Program-made: the position numbers and the translations under genes
Shown: piece after piece, positions 17,427 through 25,541 of the stretch
Layout: each line of letters opens with the position of its first letter
Position numbering within the stretch: the first letter of the stretch is position 1
From: Planctomycetota bacterium
GTDB lineage: Bacteria > Planctomycetota > UBA1135 > GCA-002686595
Direction: 5' to 3'
Assembly (NCBI GenBank): GCA_020638835.1
Contig: JACKHV010000001.1
Span: 744,001 to 808,000 of the forward strand
DNA length: 64,000 bases
The notes under the pieces: generated by a model
What the model saw: only the letters and a program-made list of their open reading frames with translations
What the model was told of the DNA's origin: nothing
Database searches by the model: none

Positions 17427-19436
17427 ATGACGATCCACCGGACGACTTGCCCGCTCGACTGCCCGGACGCCTGCGGGATGCTCGCGGAAGTCGACGCGTC
17501 GGGCGCGCTGGTCAAGCTCGTCGGCGATCCGGGTCACGGCTACTCGGCCGGACACCTGTGCGGCAAGACGGCGATCTTCCAGGACGTCCAGACCTCGCCG
17601 GAACGCCTGCTGACGCCGCTCGTGCGCCGCGACGACCGCTTGGTCGAGGCGACGTGGGACGAAGCGCTCGAGCGGATCCGCGAACGCGTCGCGCCGATGC
17701 CGCCGGAACGCATCCTCGCTCTCGGCTACGCCGGCAACATGGGTCGGCTCGCGCGCAAGTTCCCCGAGCGCGTGATGAACGCGCTTGGCGCGACCTTCCA
17801 CGACGGCGGCATCTGCGACGGCGAGGCGCTCTGCGGGCACGGACTCGTGTTCGGCAACGCGATCGGCTTCGATCTCGAGGACCTCGAGCGCGCGCCCGCT
17901 CTGATCGTCTGGGGTTGCGACGTCGCGCGCACATTGCAGCACAGCCTGCCGCGCGTGAAGGCGTTGTGCGCTGCCGGCAAGCCGGTCGTCGTCGTCGACG
18001 TCTACCGGACGCAGACCGTGCAGCGCGTCGAGCGCTGGGGCGGCCGCGCGATCCTGCTGCGGCCCGGAACCGACGCCGCGCTGCTGCTCGCGCTCGCGCG
18101 CGAGGCCTTCGCGACCGGCGCCGTCGATCGTGCAGCGCGCGAGAGAGACTGCCACGGGCTCGACGAGTTCGAGGCGAGCCTCCAGGGCGCGCCCACGCTT
18201 GCCGAAGCCGCCGCGATCTGCGGCATCGACGAGTCCGACGCGCGCGAGCTGCACGACTTGCTGACCAAGGCGCGCGCCTGGACGAAGGCCGGCATCGGCT
18301 GGTCGCGGCGCTTCCAGGGCGCGAACGCGATGCGCGCGCTGTGCAGCTTGATCGCCGTGCACGGGCTCGAGCAGTCCTTCCACTTCGAGAGCGGGGACGT
18401 GTTCCCCGAAGTCGTCGCGCACATCACGCGCAAGGACCTGCGCCCCGCGGACGCTCGCGACCGCGTCGTAGCGCAGGTGGCGCTCGGGCACGCGCTCGAA
18501 GCCGGTGACTTTGGCGCGGTCTTCGTGTGGGGGCACAACCCGGCCGTGACGCTCCCCGGATCGTCCGCGGTGCGCCGCGGCTTGCGGCGCGACGACTGCT
18601 TCCTCGTCGTGCACGAGCTGTTCCTCACCGAGACCGCGGAGCTGGCCGACGTCGTGCTGCCGGCGGCGAGCTTCCTCGAGCAGTCCGACCTCTACTTCTC
18701 GTACGGCCACCGCCGGATGCAGCACACGCGGCGCATCCTGTCGCCGCCCGGCGAGGCTTGCGGCAACGTCGAGGCCTTCTCGCGCATCGCTCGCGCGCTC
18801 GGGCTGCCGGCCGAAGCCTGGACTAAGACCGAGGACGAGCTGCTCGACGAGCTCGCGGCGCTGGCGAACGAACGCCTCGACGATGACGGCCGTGCGCGCT
18901 TCGCGGCGGGCGAGCCGGTCAAGCTGGAGGGGACGCCCGGGCGCGAGCGCGGGACGCCGTCCGGCAAGCTCGAGCTCGTCAGCGCGCGCGCCGAGGAACT
19001 CGGCGGTCCGCTCCTGCCGAGCTGGTCCGCCGGCGACGAACCGCGTGAAGAAGGCCGCTTCCAGCTACACTGCGCGCCCAGCGAGCACAGCCACAACTCG
19101 ACCTACCTGCACTCGCCGCGGCACCTCGCGCGCATCGGCGCGCCGACCTGCGCGCTGCACCCCGCGGACGCGGGCGAACTGGGGCTCGCCGCCGGCGACG
19201 CGGTGCGGCTCTCGAACCCGCGCGCTTCGCTGACGCTCGCCCTGCGCCTCGACTCCGGCGTCGCGCGCGGCATGGTGCTCATCGACGGCTTGTTCCGCGC
19301 GCGCGACACGCGCGAAGGGCTCGGACTGAACGCGCTCACCGTGACCGACCCCGGCGACCTCGGGAACGGCAACACCTACTACAGCACGCGCGTCGACGTA
19401 GGGCGCGCGAGCGTCGACACTACCGTTCCTCACTGA
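17427..19436 (+). CDS. Molybdopterin (bis-MGD) oxidoreductase, formate-dehydrogenase/assimilatory type
   Basis: The 669-residue product begins with the 4Fe-4S site C8-PLD-C12-PDA-C16 and C45-GK, the CPxDCPDxC signature of a soluble family of molybdopterin oxidoreductases. Later segments fit the MGD-binding domains: LIVWGCDVART, GAVFVWGHNPAVTLPG, VVHELFLTETAELADVVLPAASFLEQ, and the C-terminal molydopterin-dinucleotide domain (NGNTYYSTRVD). Cys130 and Cys136 lie where the molybdenum ligand is normally found, but I cannot choose between them. There is no Tat leader, so it is cytoplasmic. No partner subunit, chaperone or cofactor gene is adjacent. The substrate is unknown. Confidence 0.85.
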   Translation: MTIHRTTCPLDCPDACGMLAEVDASGALVKLVGDPGHGYSAGHLCGKTAIFQDVQTSPERLLTPLVRRDDRLVEATWDEALERIRERVAPMPPERILALGYAGNMGRLARKFPERVMNALGATFHDGGICDGEALCGHGLVFGNAIGFDLEDLERAPALIVWGCDVARTLQHSLPRVKALCAAGKPVVVVDVYRTQTVQRVERWGGRAILLRPGTDAALLLALAREAFATGAVDRAARERDCHGLDEFEASLQGAPTLAEAAAICGIDESDARELHDLLTKARAWTKAGIGWSRRFQGANAMRALCSLIAVHGLEQSFHFESGDVFPEVVAHITRKDLRPADARDRVVAQVALGHALEAGDFGAVFVWGHNPAVTLPGSSAVRRGLRRDDCFLVVHELFLTETAELADVVLPAASFLEQSDLYFSYGHRRMQHTRRILSPPGEACGNVEAFSRIARALGLPAEAWTKTEDELLDELAALANERLDDDGRARFAAGEPVKLEGTPGRERGTPSGKLELVSARAEELGGPLLPSWSAGDEPREEGRFQLHCAPSEHSHNSTYLHSPRHLARIGAPTCALHPADAGELGLAAGDAVRLSNPRASLTLALRLDSGVARGMVLIDGLFRARDTREGLGLNALTVTDPGDLGNGNTYYSTRVDVGRASVDTTVPH

Positions 19437-19452
19437 GCCAGGAATCGCGAAC

Positions 19453-20478
19453 ATGAAGCTCACGCACCGCTCGTTGTTGCCGCTGGTCCTCTGCGCGTCC
19501 GCGTGCAAGTCGACGGTCGACACCTCGACGACCCTGTCGCAGATCGTCGACTCGCGGCACGAAGCCGCGGTTCATGTGCGCGAGCGAGGGGAACCGCGCG
19601 GACTGGTGCGCATCGGTCAACAGACCTTCGGCGCCGCAGACCTGCTCGCTGACTGGTACGACGTGGCGTACACCGACTTCGGCGCGCTTCCGGCGCTCGC
19701 CTTCGACGGCGACGACGTGCTCGTCATGACCGGTGACGTGGTCGTGGGCGGCACGCGCAACACGCCGGAGGTCGTGCAGCTCTCGCGGCTGTGGCGCGTG
19801 GCGCGGGACGGCGGCCGCGAGAAGCTGTTCGAGACCAAGGACGTGATCCTCGGCGGCTTCGTCCCGCTCGACGAGGGGTACTGCCTCGCGCTGCGCTTCG
19901 ACGCGAACGAGTCGGAGGGCCGCCACATCGGCACCGCGCTGCTGCGGCTCGAGGACGGCTCGATGGGCAATCTGACGCTGACGGGATTCGAGCGCGCTTC
20001 CGTGCTGCTCGTCGATCCCGCGGACGACACGCCGGTCCTGCTCGGCGAACGCCGCTCGGGCGACGAGCACGAGTGGGGGCTCTTCCGCCTCGAAGGCGTG
20101 GATCGACGGCCGAAGCTGTTCGAGTCGCGCGTCGTCGCGCCCGCCTTCTCCGTCGACGGACGTCGGTTCGCCTACGCATGGCATTCGGACCGCGAAGCCG
20201 CGCGCTCCGGTCGCGAGCTGGACGACGGCCCTCACGAGCGCTTGACCGTCGTCGACCGCGAGACCGGCGCGGGCCGTCACCTCGACACCGGAATCGACGT
20301 CGTGGCGACGGCTTTCGACCCGCGCGACGTGTTCCGGCTCTACGCGCTCGGGAGTGAAGATGGCGAGTGGCAGCTGCTCGCCGTCGAGCTCGAGGGGAAC
20401 CACCTCGAAGTGACCTCGCGCCAGCCCTTCCCGCCGCGCTCGTCCGAACCGGACTGGCGCAAGCGGCTCGACGACTAG
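19453..20478 (+). CDS. Hypothetical lipoprotein, 341 aa, propeller-like
   Basis: The leader MKLTHRSLLPLVLCASACKS gives a lipobox (ASAC, Cys18). The mature chain is rich in beta strands with recurring blocks such as GDDVLVMTGDVVVGG, LWRVARDGGREKLFETKDVILGG and GLFRLEGVDRRPKLFESRVVAPAF, suggesting a beta-propeller of TolB or WD40 type. No catalytic residues recognised. It starts 16 nt after the oxidoreductase stop with a CAGGA Shine-Dalgarno-like sequence, so it is probably in the same transcript. Function unknown. Confidence 0.7.
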   Translation: MKLTHRSLLPLVLCASACKSTVDTSTTLSQIVDSRHEAAVHVRERGEPRGLVRIGQQTFGAADLLADWYDVAYTDFGALPALAFDGDDVLVMTGDVVVGGTRNTPEVVQLSRLWRVARDGGREKLFETKDVILGGFVPLDEGYCLALRFDANESEGRHIGTALLRLEDGSMGNLTLTGFERASVLLVDPADDTPVLLGERRSGDEHEWGLFRLEGVDRRPKLFESRVVAPAFSVDGRRFAYAWHSDREAARSGRELDDGPHERLTVVDRETGAGRHLDTGIDVVATAFDPRDVFRLYALGSEDGEWQLLAVELEGNHLEVTSRQPFPPRSSEPDWRKRLDD

Positions 20479-20609
20479 GGTCGCCTGCGGCTGCGCGCGG
20501 TTCGTCGCGGAGATCTCGATCCTGCGCGCCTCGTGAGCGACGCGCTGCTCGTTCGCGGTTTCCACATCGATGTCCGCCCCGGACCGTCGCGCGAGCGCCT
20601 CGCCGCTCT

Positions 20610-21758
20610 TCACAGCGATCGGAACAGCCGGTCCTCGTCGGCCGCCGGCGTCTTCGCCTGGCGATAGGCCGCGAGCGTCTCCTTCGCGCACTCGCGCCAT
20701 GTCAGCCGGCGCGCGCGGTTCTTGCCCAGCGCGCGCAGCTCGGACGCGAGCTCGGCCTCGGTCAACACGCGCTTCGTCGCGGCGAAGATCTCGTCGACGT
20801 CGGTGGGTTCCACGAGCAGCGCCGCGCCGTCGGTGACTTCCGGCAAGGACGTGACGCAGGACGTGATCACCGGCGCGCCGCACGCCATCGCTTCGACGGG
20901 CGGCAGGCCGTAGCCCTCGTTCAAGGTCACGAACCAGAACACGGCGGCGCCGGAGTAGAGGCGGGGGAGTTCGCTGTCGGGGACGTCGCGGCGCCACTCG
21001 ACGTGGTCGCGCGCCGGGGAGCGATCGAGCGCCTTCGCGAACTCCTCGTGTCCGTAGCCGGGAGGACCGGCGACGATCCAGCGCTGGTCGAAGCCGTCGG
21101 CGACGAGGCGCTCGAAGGCCTGCAGCATGCGCAGGTGGTTCTTGCGCGCGTCGACGCGGCTGACCGTGAGGATGTACGGATCCTTCACGGGCGGGAAGCC
21201 GCCGGCGGGCAGGCCGCGCACGACGTGGTCGCAGCCCAGCGGTGTGACCGCGATGCGCGAGGGGTAGACGCCGAAGGACATCACGACCTCCGCGCCGACG
21301 AACTTCGACGGAACGAGGATCAGGCGCGCGCGCTCGACCTGCTCGCGAGCGACGCGTGTCATGCGTTCGGCGGCGGCCGGGTCCATGTAGCCCGCGTCGA
21401 GCATGTAGATGCAGTCGAAGATCGTGACGACCTCGAGCGCCTCGCGGACGTGCAGCAAGTTCGGCTGCGTGTGGTGATAGACCTCGCAGCCGCCAACGAG
21501 GTCGTCTACGCCCTTGCCGGTCTTGCGCAGCAGCCACGGCACCGCCTTCGACGGCAGGCGCAGGCGCAGCAGCTCGGCACGCGAATTCGCGAGGCCCAGC
21601 TCGACGCGCGAGAAGCGCGAGCCGGCCAAGGTGTAGCCGAACAGTCCGAGGTGTTGGTCGAATCCGAGCTCGACCATCCCGCGCACCAGCTCGCGCGTGT
21701 AGCGCCCGATGCCTTCGCGGTTCACGAGGGCGCTGCGGTAGTCGATGCCGACCCTCAT
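20610..21758 (-). CDS. Glycosyltransferase family 4
   Basis: The 382-residue product starts MRVGIDYRSALVNREGIGRYTREL, the usual GT4 opening with a Gly-rich loop. It contains ILVPSKFVGAEV, TPLGCDHVVRG, YILTVSRVDARKNHLRMLQAF and EGYGLPPVEAMACGAPVITS, the E-x7-E nucleotide-sugar motif. It resembles mannosyl- or glucosyltransferases of capsule and O-antigen loci. The ATG overlaps the stop of the upstream flippase (ATGA), so the two are translated together and probably build and export the same glycan. The 131-nt spacer downstream (20479-20609) separates convergent genes and has no obvious hairpin. Confidence 0.9.
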   Translation of the reverse strand: MRVGIDYRSALVNREGIGRYTRELVRGMVELGFDQHLGLFGYTLAGSRFSRVELGLANSRAELLRLRLPSKAVPWLLRKTGKGVDDLVGGCEVYHHTQPNLLHVREALEVVTIFDCIYMLDAGYMDPAAAERMTRVAREQVERARLILVPSKFVGAEVVMSFGVYPSRIAVTPLGCDHVVRGLPAGGFPPVKDPYILTVSRVDARKNHLRMLQAFERLVADGFDQRWIVAGPPGYGHEEFAKALDRSPARDHVEWRRDVPDSELPRLYSGAAVFWFVTLNEGYGLPPVEAMACGAPVITSCVTSLPEVTDGAALLVEPTDVDEIFAATKRVLTEAELASELRALGKNRARRLTWRECAKETLAAYRQAKTPAADEDRLFRSL

Positions 21759-23125
21759 CCGCGTACTCCCGCGAGCGACTCGAACAGCGGACCGAGAGGC
21801 AGGTACGACGAGAAGCCCCAACCCGCGATGAACGCGAGCAGTCCGCCCGTCCACAGCCAACCGCGCGGCGAGAGCACTTCCGCGATGCCGGCGCGCGCGA
21901 GCACTCCGAGCGCCGCCAGCGCGACGACGGACTCCGTGGCGAAGGTCGCGATCGCCGCGCCTTCGATGCCGCGCAGCGGGACGAGCCACGCGTTGCCGAC
22001 GAGGTTCGTCGCGAGCCCGAGCATCGCGATCTTGAGCTGGGCGGTGCCGCGCCCCGACGCGATCACCGCGGTCAGGAAACTCGAGCCCAGGTAGACGACG
22101 ACGGTCGCGCCGAGCAACCAGCGCAGGCTGTCCGCTGCCGCGACGAATTCCTCGCCGAAGAGGCGTAGGATCGGCGACGCCCACGGCGCTGCGAGCCCCG
22201 CGCCGAAGCCGGCGAGCGCGAACAGCGGTTGCGAGAGCCGCTCGATCGCGTTCCAAAGCGCGCCGCGCCCGTACTCGCGCGTGAGCCACGGCAGCGAGAC
22301 CTGCGAGGCGAGCACGGCAACCATGATGCCGACCGACATGATGCGGACGGCGAGGTTGTAGTACCCCGTCGCGGCGTCGCCGGCGATCGGACGGATGAAC
22401 AGGTTGTCGACGTAGAAGTACGCCTGCTGACAGAGCGCGGCGAGCCCGAGCGGCAGCGAGAGGCGCAGGAAGTCGCGCAGCGGCGCGGGGTCGATCTCAC
22501 CTGCGGGCAGGTGCTTGCGCGCGGCGAGGTGTTGTCCGAGGTTGCCGAAGGTGCTGCCGAGCGCGACGCCCGTCAGGATGCGCGCGGGGTCGCGGACGTC
22601 GAACTGCAAGAGGACGACGACGATCAGCAAGCTCGCCGTGTTGCCGACCGCGCGCGCGATCACGGGGAGCCCGAGCGAGATGCGGTTCTTGAAGACCGTA
22701 GCGGAGAGCTCGAGCGGGTGCGTCAGCGGGTAGAGGCTCGCGAGGAGGATCCAGCCGGCTCCTGGCTCGTCGAACCACAGCGCGCCGCCGCCGACGAGCA
22801 GCACCCCGATCATCGCCGCGATCGTGCGCAGGCGCCGCGCGGTACGCAGGACGGCGCCGATCGTCTCGGGCCGCTCCGACGTGCGCTGGACCGCCGCGGC
22901 GCCGGTTCCGAAGTCGACCATGCTGTCGAGCAGCGCGAAGACGGCGAGGTAGTAGGTGTAGCGGCCGAACTCGCCGTCCGGCAGCTCGGCCGCGAGCAGC
23001 GCGAAGGTCGTCAGCGTGCAGAGCACGCCCCACACGCGACCGGCGACGAGCATGCCGGTGCCGCGCCAGACGCGCCGCAGCACGCCGGCGCCGTGCATCG
23101 CGTCATGGCTCTGCTGCGCGGTCAT
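21755..23125 (-). CDS. Polysaccharide flippase (Wzx/MVF superfamily)
   Basis: The 456-residue product has about 12-14 hydrophobic segments in the pattern of Wzx/MVF lipid-linked oligosaccharide flippases. The first is around GMLVAGRVWGVLCTLTTFALL. There are charged residues in the membrane (YTYYLAVFALLDSMVDFGTGAAAVQR) and the FYVDNLFI segment. The ATG at 23125 is preferred over one 90 nt upstream because TATCTT lies 7 nt before it and the upstream extension overlaps the divergent gene. It overlaps the downstream glycosyltransferase. Likely role: moving a lipid-linked glycan across the inner membrane. Confidence 0.85.
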   Translation of the reverse strand: MTAQQSHDAMHGAGVLRRVWRGTGMLVAGRVWGVLCTLTTFALLAAELPDGEFGRYTYYLAVFALLDSMVDFGTGAAAVQRTSERPETIGAVLRTARRLRTIAAMIGVLLVGGGALWFDEPGAGWILLASLYPLTHPLELSATVFKNRISLGLPVIARAVGNTASLLIVVVLLQFDVRDPARILTGVALGSTFGNLGQHLAARKHLPAGEIDPAPLRDFLRLSLPLGLAALCQQAYFYVDNLFIRPIAGDAATGYYNLAVRIMSVGIMVAVLASQVSLPWLTREYGRGALWNAIERLSQPLFALAGFGAGLAAPWASPILRLFGEEFVAAADSLRWLLGATVVVYLGSSFLTAVIASGRGTAQLKIAMLGLATNLVGNAWLVPLRGIEGAAIATFATESVVALAALGVLARAGIAEVLSPRGWLWTGGLLAFIAGWGFSSYLPLGPLFESLAGVRG

Positions 23126-23132
23126 GGCAGGG

Positions 23133-23138
23133 AAGATA
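23133..23138 (-). promoter_or_regulatory. -10-like box TATCTT, 7 nt before the flippase start
   Basis: TATCTT on the minus strand is followed by seven bases and the ATG at 23125. This is another case of a -10-like box too close to the start for a normal leader. Confidence 0.45.
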
Positions 23139-23235
23139 CGACCTCGCTCGACGAGTCCTTGCGCAAAGTCCGGTTCCGCGACGAGAATCGGTGCTGGCGT
23201 ACCGCGCCCTTCCAACCCCGAGGAGGAGATCCGCG

Positions 23236-23490
23236 ATGGCGAGTGGCAAAGACTTCACGATCCTGTTCCACGCGAAGAATCGTCAGGAGATGGAGCTCGG
23301 TCGACAGCTCCTCGAGGAAGCGGGCATCCCCGTGGTGATCGGCGCTTCCGACCGCGTCGAGATGCTCGAGGTGCTGCAAGGATCTTCGGCCGAGGGACTG
23401 CTGACGGTGGCCGTGCCGATCGACCGCTTCGACGAAGCGACGGGCTTGATCGAGGACACCTGGGGCCCGGAGGCGCTGGCGGGCCGTTGA
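23236..23490 (+). CDS. DUF2007-like small protein
   Basis: The 84-residue product (MASGKDFTILFHAKNRQEMELGRQLLEEAGIPVVI...) fits DUF2007, small ferredoxin-fold-like proteins proposed to have a signalling role. The typical features are an initial beta strand, the helix QEMELGRQLLEEAGIPV, and a closing VAVPIDRFDEATGLIEDTW. The start is decided by a strong Shine-Dalgarno sequence (GAGGAGGAG, 23219-23227), unusual among the leaderless-looking neighbours. The stop lies 8 nt before the palindrome at 23499. Confidence 0.75.
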   Translation: MASGKDFTILFHAKNRQEMELGRQLLEEAGIPVVIGASDRVEMLEVLQGSSAEGLLTVAVPIDRFDEATGLIEDTWGPEALAGR

Positions 23491-23498
23491 CGCCGGCG

Positions 23499-23623
23499 TA
23501 GCCGAATCGAGAGCGTACCGTGCCGTAACTGATTGGGCCGCGATAGCCGGTCCCGGACCAAAGGGCCGGGACCGGCTATCGCGGCCCAATCAGTTACGGC
23601 ACGGTACGCTCTCGATTCGGCTA
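23499..23623. repeat. Perfect 58-bp-arm palindrome (family A, copy 2)
   Basis: Arms 23499-23556 and 23566-23623 are exact reverse complements around a 9-nt apex. The arm contains GAGCGTACCGTGCCGTAACT, then GATTGGGCCGCGAT. It is the same repeat as at 1514-1613, with seven differences over 46 bp, each compensated in the other arm. The right arm ends in the TAG stop of the convergent dehydrogenase gene. Near each arm base, reading outward, is GGTACGCT, which looks like the -10 boxes found elsewhere in the window. Confidence 0.95.
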
Positions 23624-24652
23624 AGCGTTCGCGAGCGCCGACTCCAGGCGCTTCGCCACGACTTCGGTGAACGCGCGCGTCCCGAGCGAACCGCCGATGT
23701 CGCGCGTCTTCTCGCCGTCCGCGAGGGCCGCGAGCAGGGACGCCTTCAGCGCCGCGCCCGCCTTCACTTCGCCGAGGTGGCGCAGCATGTTCGCCATCGC
23801 GAGCAGCGCCGCCGTCGGGTTCGCGAGGTCCTTGCCCGCGATGTCGGGCGCCGTGCCGCCCGCCGGGTCGAACATCGCCGTCGTGATCTGTCCGTCGTCG
23901 TCGAAGGCGTAGCTCGCGCTGTCGCCGAGGCCGATCGAGCCGATCAGGCCGCACGCCGTGTCCGAAAGGAAGTCACCGTACTCGTTCGGCGTGACGATCA
24001 CGCCGTAGCGATCCGGGTTCATGATCAGGCCCGCGAGCAGCGCGTCGAACAGCTCGCGGCGGTAGGGGATCGTCGGGTAGTCCTGCGCCACACGGTCCGC
24101 GACCTCCTCGAACAGGCCGTCGGTCTCCTTCTGGATCGTCCACTTCGAGGTGGAGACGACGCCCTTGCCGCGCTGCATCGCGAGCTTGAACGCGAAGCGC
24201 GACGCGTGCTTGCAGGGGCCGCGCGAGATGACGCGCAGGCTGACCGCCGTGTCGGGGCCGACGCGCCGGCCGGCGTCCTCGTAGGTGCCGCCCGTCGCGA
24301 TGCGCACGACGTCGATGTCGAGCGTCTTCGTGAAGTTGTTCTCGATGCCCGGGATCGTGCTGACCGGGCGGTGGATCACCGCGAACTTGCAGCGGTCGCG
24401 GAGAACCTTGTTCGGGGACTCGCGCGTCGTCGCCGTCGGGTACTTGATCGAGGTGCCGTGCTCGAGCATCAGCGCCACCGCGTCGTCGTAGATCTCCATG
24501 CCTGCCATCGCGCGCGCGCGATCCGACAGGTCGACCGGCACGAAGACCAGCCGGAAGGGCAGGCTCTCCGCGATGCGGTGGACGCTCTCCGAGAGCTCGG
24601 CGGAGATGCCGTCTCCGAGCAGTTCGACGATGGTGTAGGTGGTGTCGGTCAT
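23621..24652 (-). CDS. Isocitrate/isopropylmalate dehydrogenase family protein
   Basis: The 343-residue product has the metal-dependent decarboxylating dehydrogenase fold. The opening ELLGDGISAELSES replaces the usual GDGIGPE. The substrate region KTLDIDVVRIATGGTYEDAG replaces the usual ENTEGLYAG-type motif. KWTIQKETDGLFEEV holds the catalytic Lys. NEYGDFLSDTACGLIGSIGL corresponds to the metal-site NLYGDILSD. PAGGTAPDIAGKDLANPTAALLAMANMLRHLGE is the NAD(P)-binding segment. Several signature residues depart from IDH and IPMDH, so substrate cannot be assigned; homoisocitrate or tartrate dehydrogenases are also possible. The stop lies in the palindrome at 23499-23623. Confidence 0.82.
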   Translation of the reverse strand: MTDTTYTIVELLGDGISAELSESVHRIAESLPFRLVFVPVDLSDRARAMAGMEIYDDAVALMLEHGTSIKYPTATTRESPNKVLRDRCKFAVIHRPVSTIPGIENNFTKTLDIDVVRIATGGTYEDAGRRVGPDTAVSLRVISRGPCKHASRFAFKLAMQRGKGVVSTSKWTIQKETDGLFEEVADRVAQDYPTIPYRRELFDALLAGLIMNPDRYGVIVTPNEYGDFLSDTACGLIGSIGLGDSASYAFDDDGQITTAMFDPAGGTAPDIAGKDLANPTAALLAMANMLRHLGEVKAGAALKASLLAALADGEKTRDIGGSLGTRAFTEVVAKRLESALANA

Positions 24653-24691
24653 GGCCTGGCGGGCTCCGAGGAGCCGATTCGAGGGTCGCGG

Positions 24692-24709
24692 CGGGCCGGA
24701 TTCGGCCCG
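24692..24709. other. Short perfect hairpin in a divergent spacer
   Basis: CGGGCCG and CGGCCCG flank a GATT loop, within the 154-nt spacer between the dehydrogenase gene and the acetolactate-decarboxylase-like gene. It could be an operator or a 5' leader structure. A TAGGAT box at 24732-24737 is a -10 candidate for the rightward gene, 69 nt before its ATG. Confidence 0.35.
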
Positions 24710-24806
24710 TGATCGTGGCGTTCGGGGCGAATAGGATAGCGGGGAGTCCCCGATCGCGCAGCCTCCGACGTGCGAAGACTGTGCGCCTCGCGTCCCAGAG
24801 CCCCGC

Positions 24807-25541
24807 ATGAAGATCCTCGACGACCTGTTCCGGACAAGGACCGCGCTCGCCCTGTTGCTGCCCGCACTGGCGGGCTGCGCCGCGACGAGCGCCGACCCGG
24901 AACTGCGCAGCTGGGGCGAGCTGCGCCGCGTGCTGCGCGGCGGCGAGGTGGAGGGGCGCGTCGAGCTCGAAGCGGAGTGCCGCCCGGGCGACTTCGGCCT
25001 CGGCGCGCTGGAAGGGCTCGCCGGCGAGGTGCTGGTGCGCGACGGCGAAGCGTGGGTCTCGCGCTCCGCAGCGGACGGCACACTCGAACCCGCGCGGCGC
25101 GCGCAGCCGGGGGAACGCGCGACCTTGCTCGTGCTCGCGCAGGTCGACGAGTGGACCGAGGTCCGCCTGCCCGAGCTCGACGGCCTGGCCGCGCTCGAGA
25201 CCGCCGTCGCCGATGAAGCGCGCCGCGCGGGCGTCGACACGGATCGTCCGTTCGTCTTCCTGCTCGACGGAACCGTAGTCGACCTCGAGCTGCACGTCCT
25301 GAACGGCGCGTGTCCCTTCGCACAGCCTCCGCCGCCGCCCGAGCACATGCCGCACCGCGCGCGCATCCAAGGCCGGACGCTCCAGCTGCTCGGCATCTAC
25401 GCGCAAGGTGCCGAAGGCGTTCTGACGCACCATGGCCGCGCGTCGCACGTGCACTGCCTGAGCGAGGGCGCGACGCCCGTTGTCGGTCACGTCGACGAGC
25501 TGCACCTCGCGGCGGGCGCGCGCTTGAGGTTGCCGCGATGA
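24807..25541 (+). CDS. Acetolactate-decarboxylase-like lipoprotein
   Basis: The 244-residue product has a lipobox leader (LALLLPALAGC). The mature sequence follows the BudA/alpha-acetolactate decarboxylase pattern: SWGELRRVLRGGEVEGRVEL, GDFGLGALEGLAGEVLVRDG (about 57-76), and near the end SHVHCLSEGATPVVGHVDEL with His214, His216 and His228 at the positions expected for the zinc ligands. Known BudA enzymes make acetoin and are mostly soluble; a lipid-anchored form is unusual. The Cys after His216 and loss of some conserved positions leave room for a different reaction. Its stop overlaps the next gene's ATG (ATGA). Confidence 0.75.
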   Translation: MKILDDLFRTRTALALLLPALAGCAATSADPELRSWGELRRVLRGGEVEGRVELEAECRPGDFGLGALEGLAGEVLVRDGEAWVSRSAADGTLEPARRAQPGERATLLVLAQVDEWTEVRLPELDGLAALETAVADEARRAGVDTDRPFVFLLDGTVVDLELHVLNGACPFAQPPPPPEHMPHRARIQGRTLQLLGIYAQGAEGVLTHHGRASHVHCLSEGATPVVGHVDELHLAAGARLRLPR

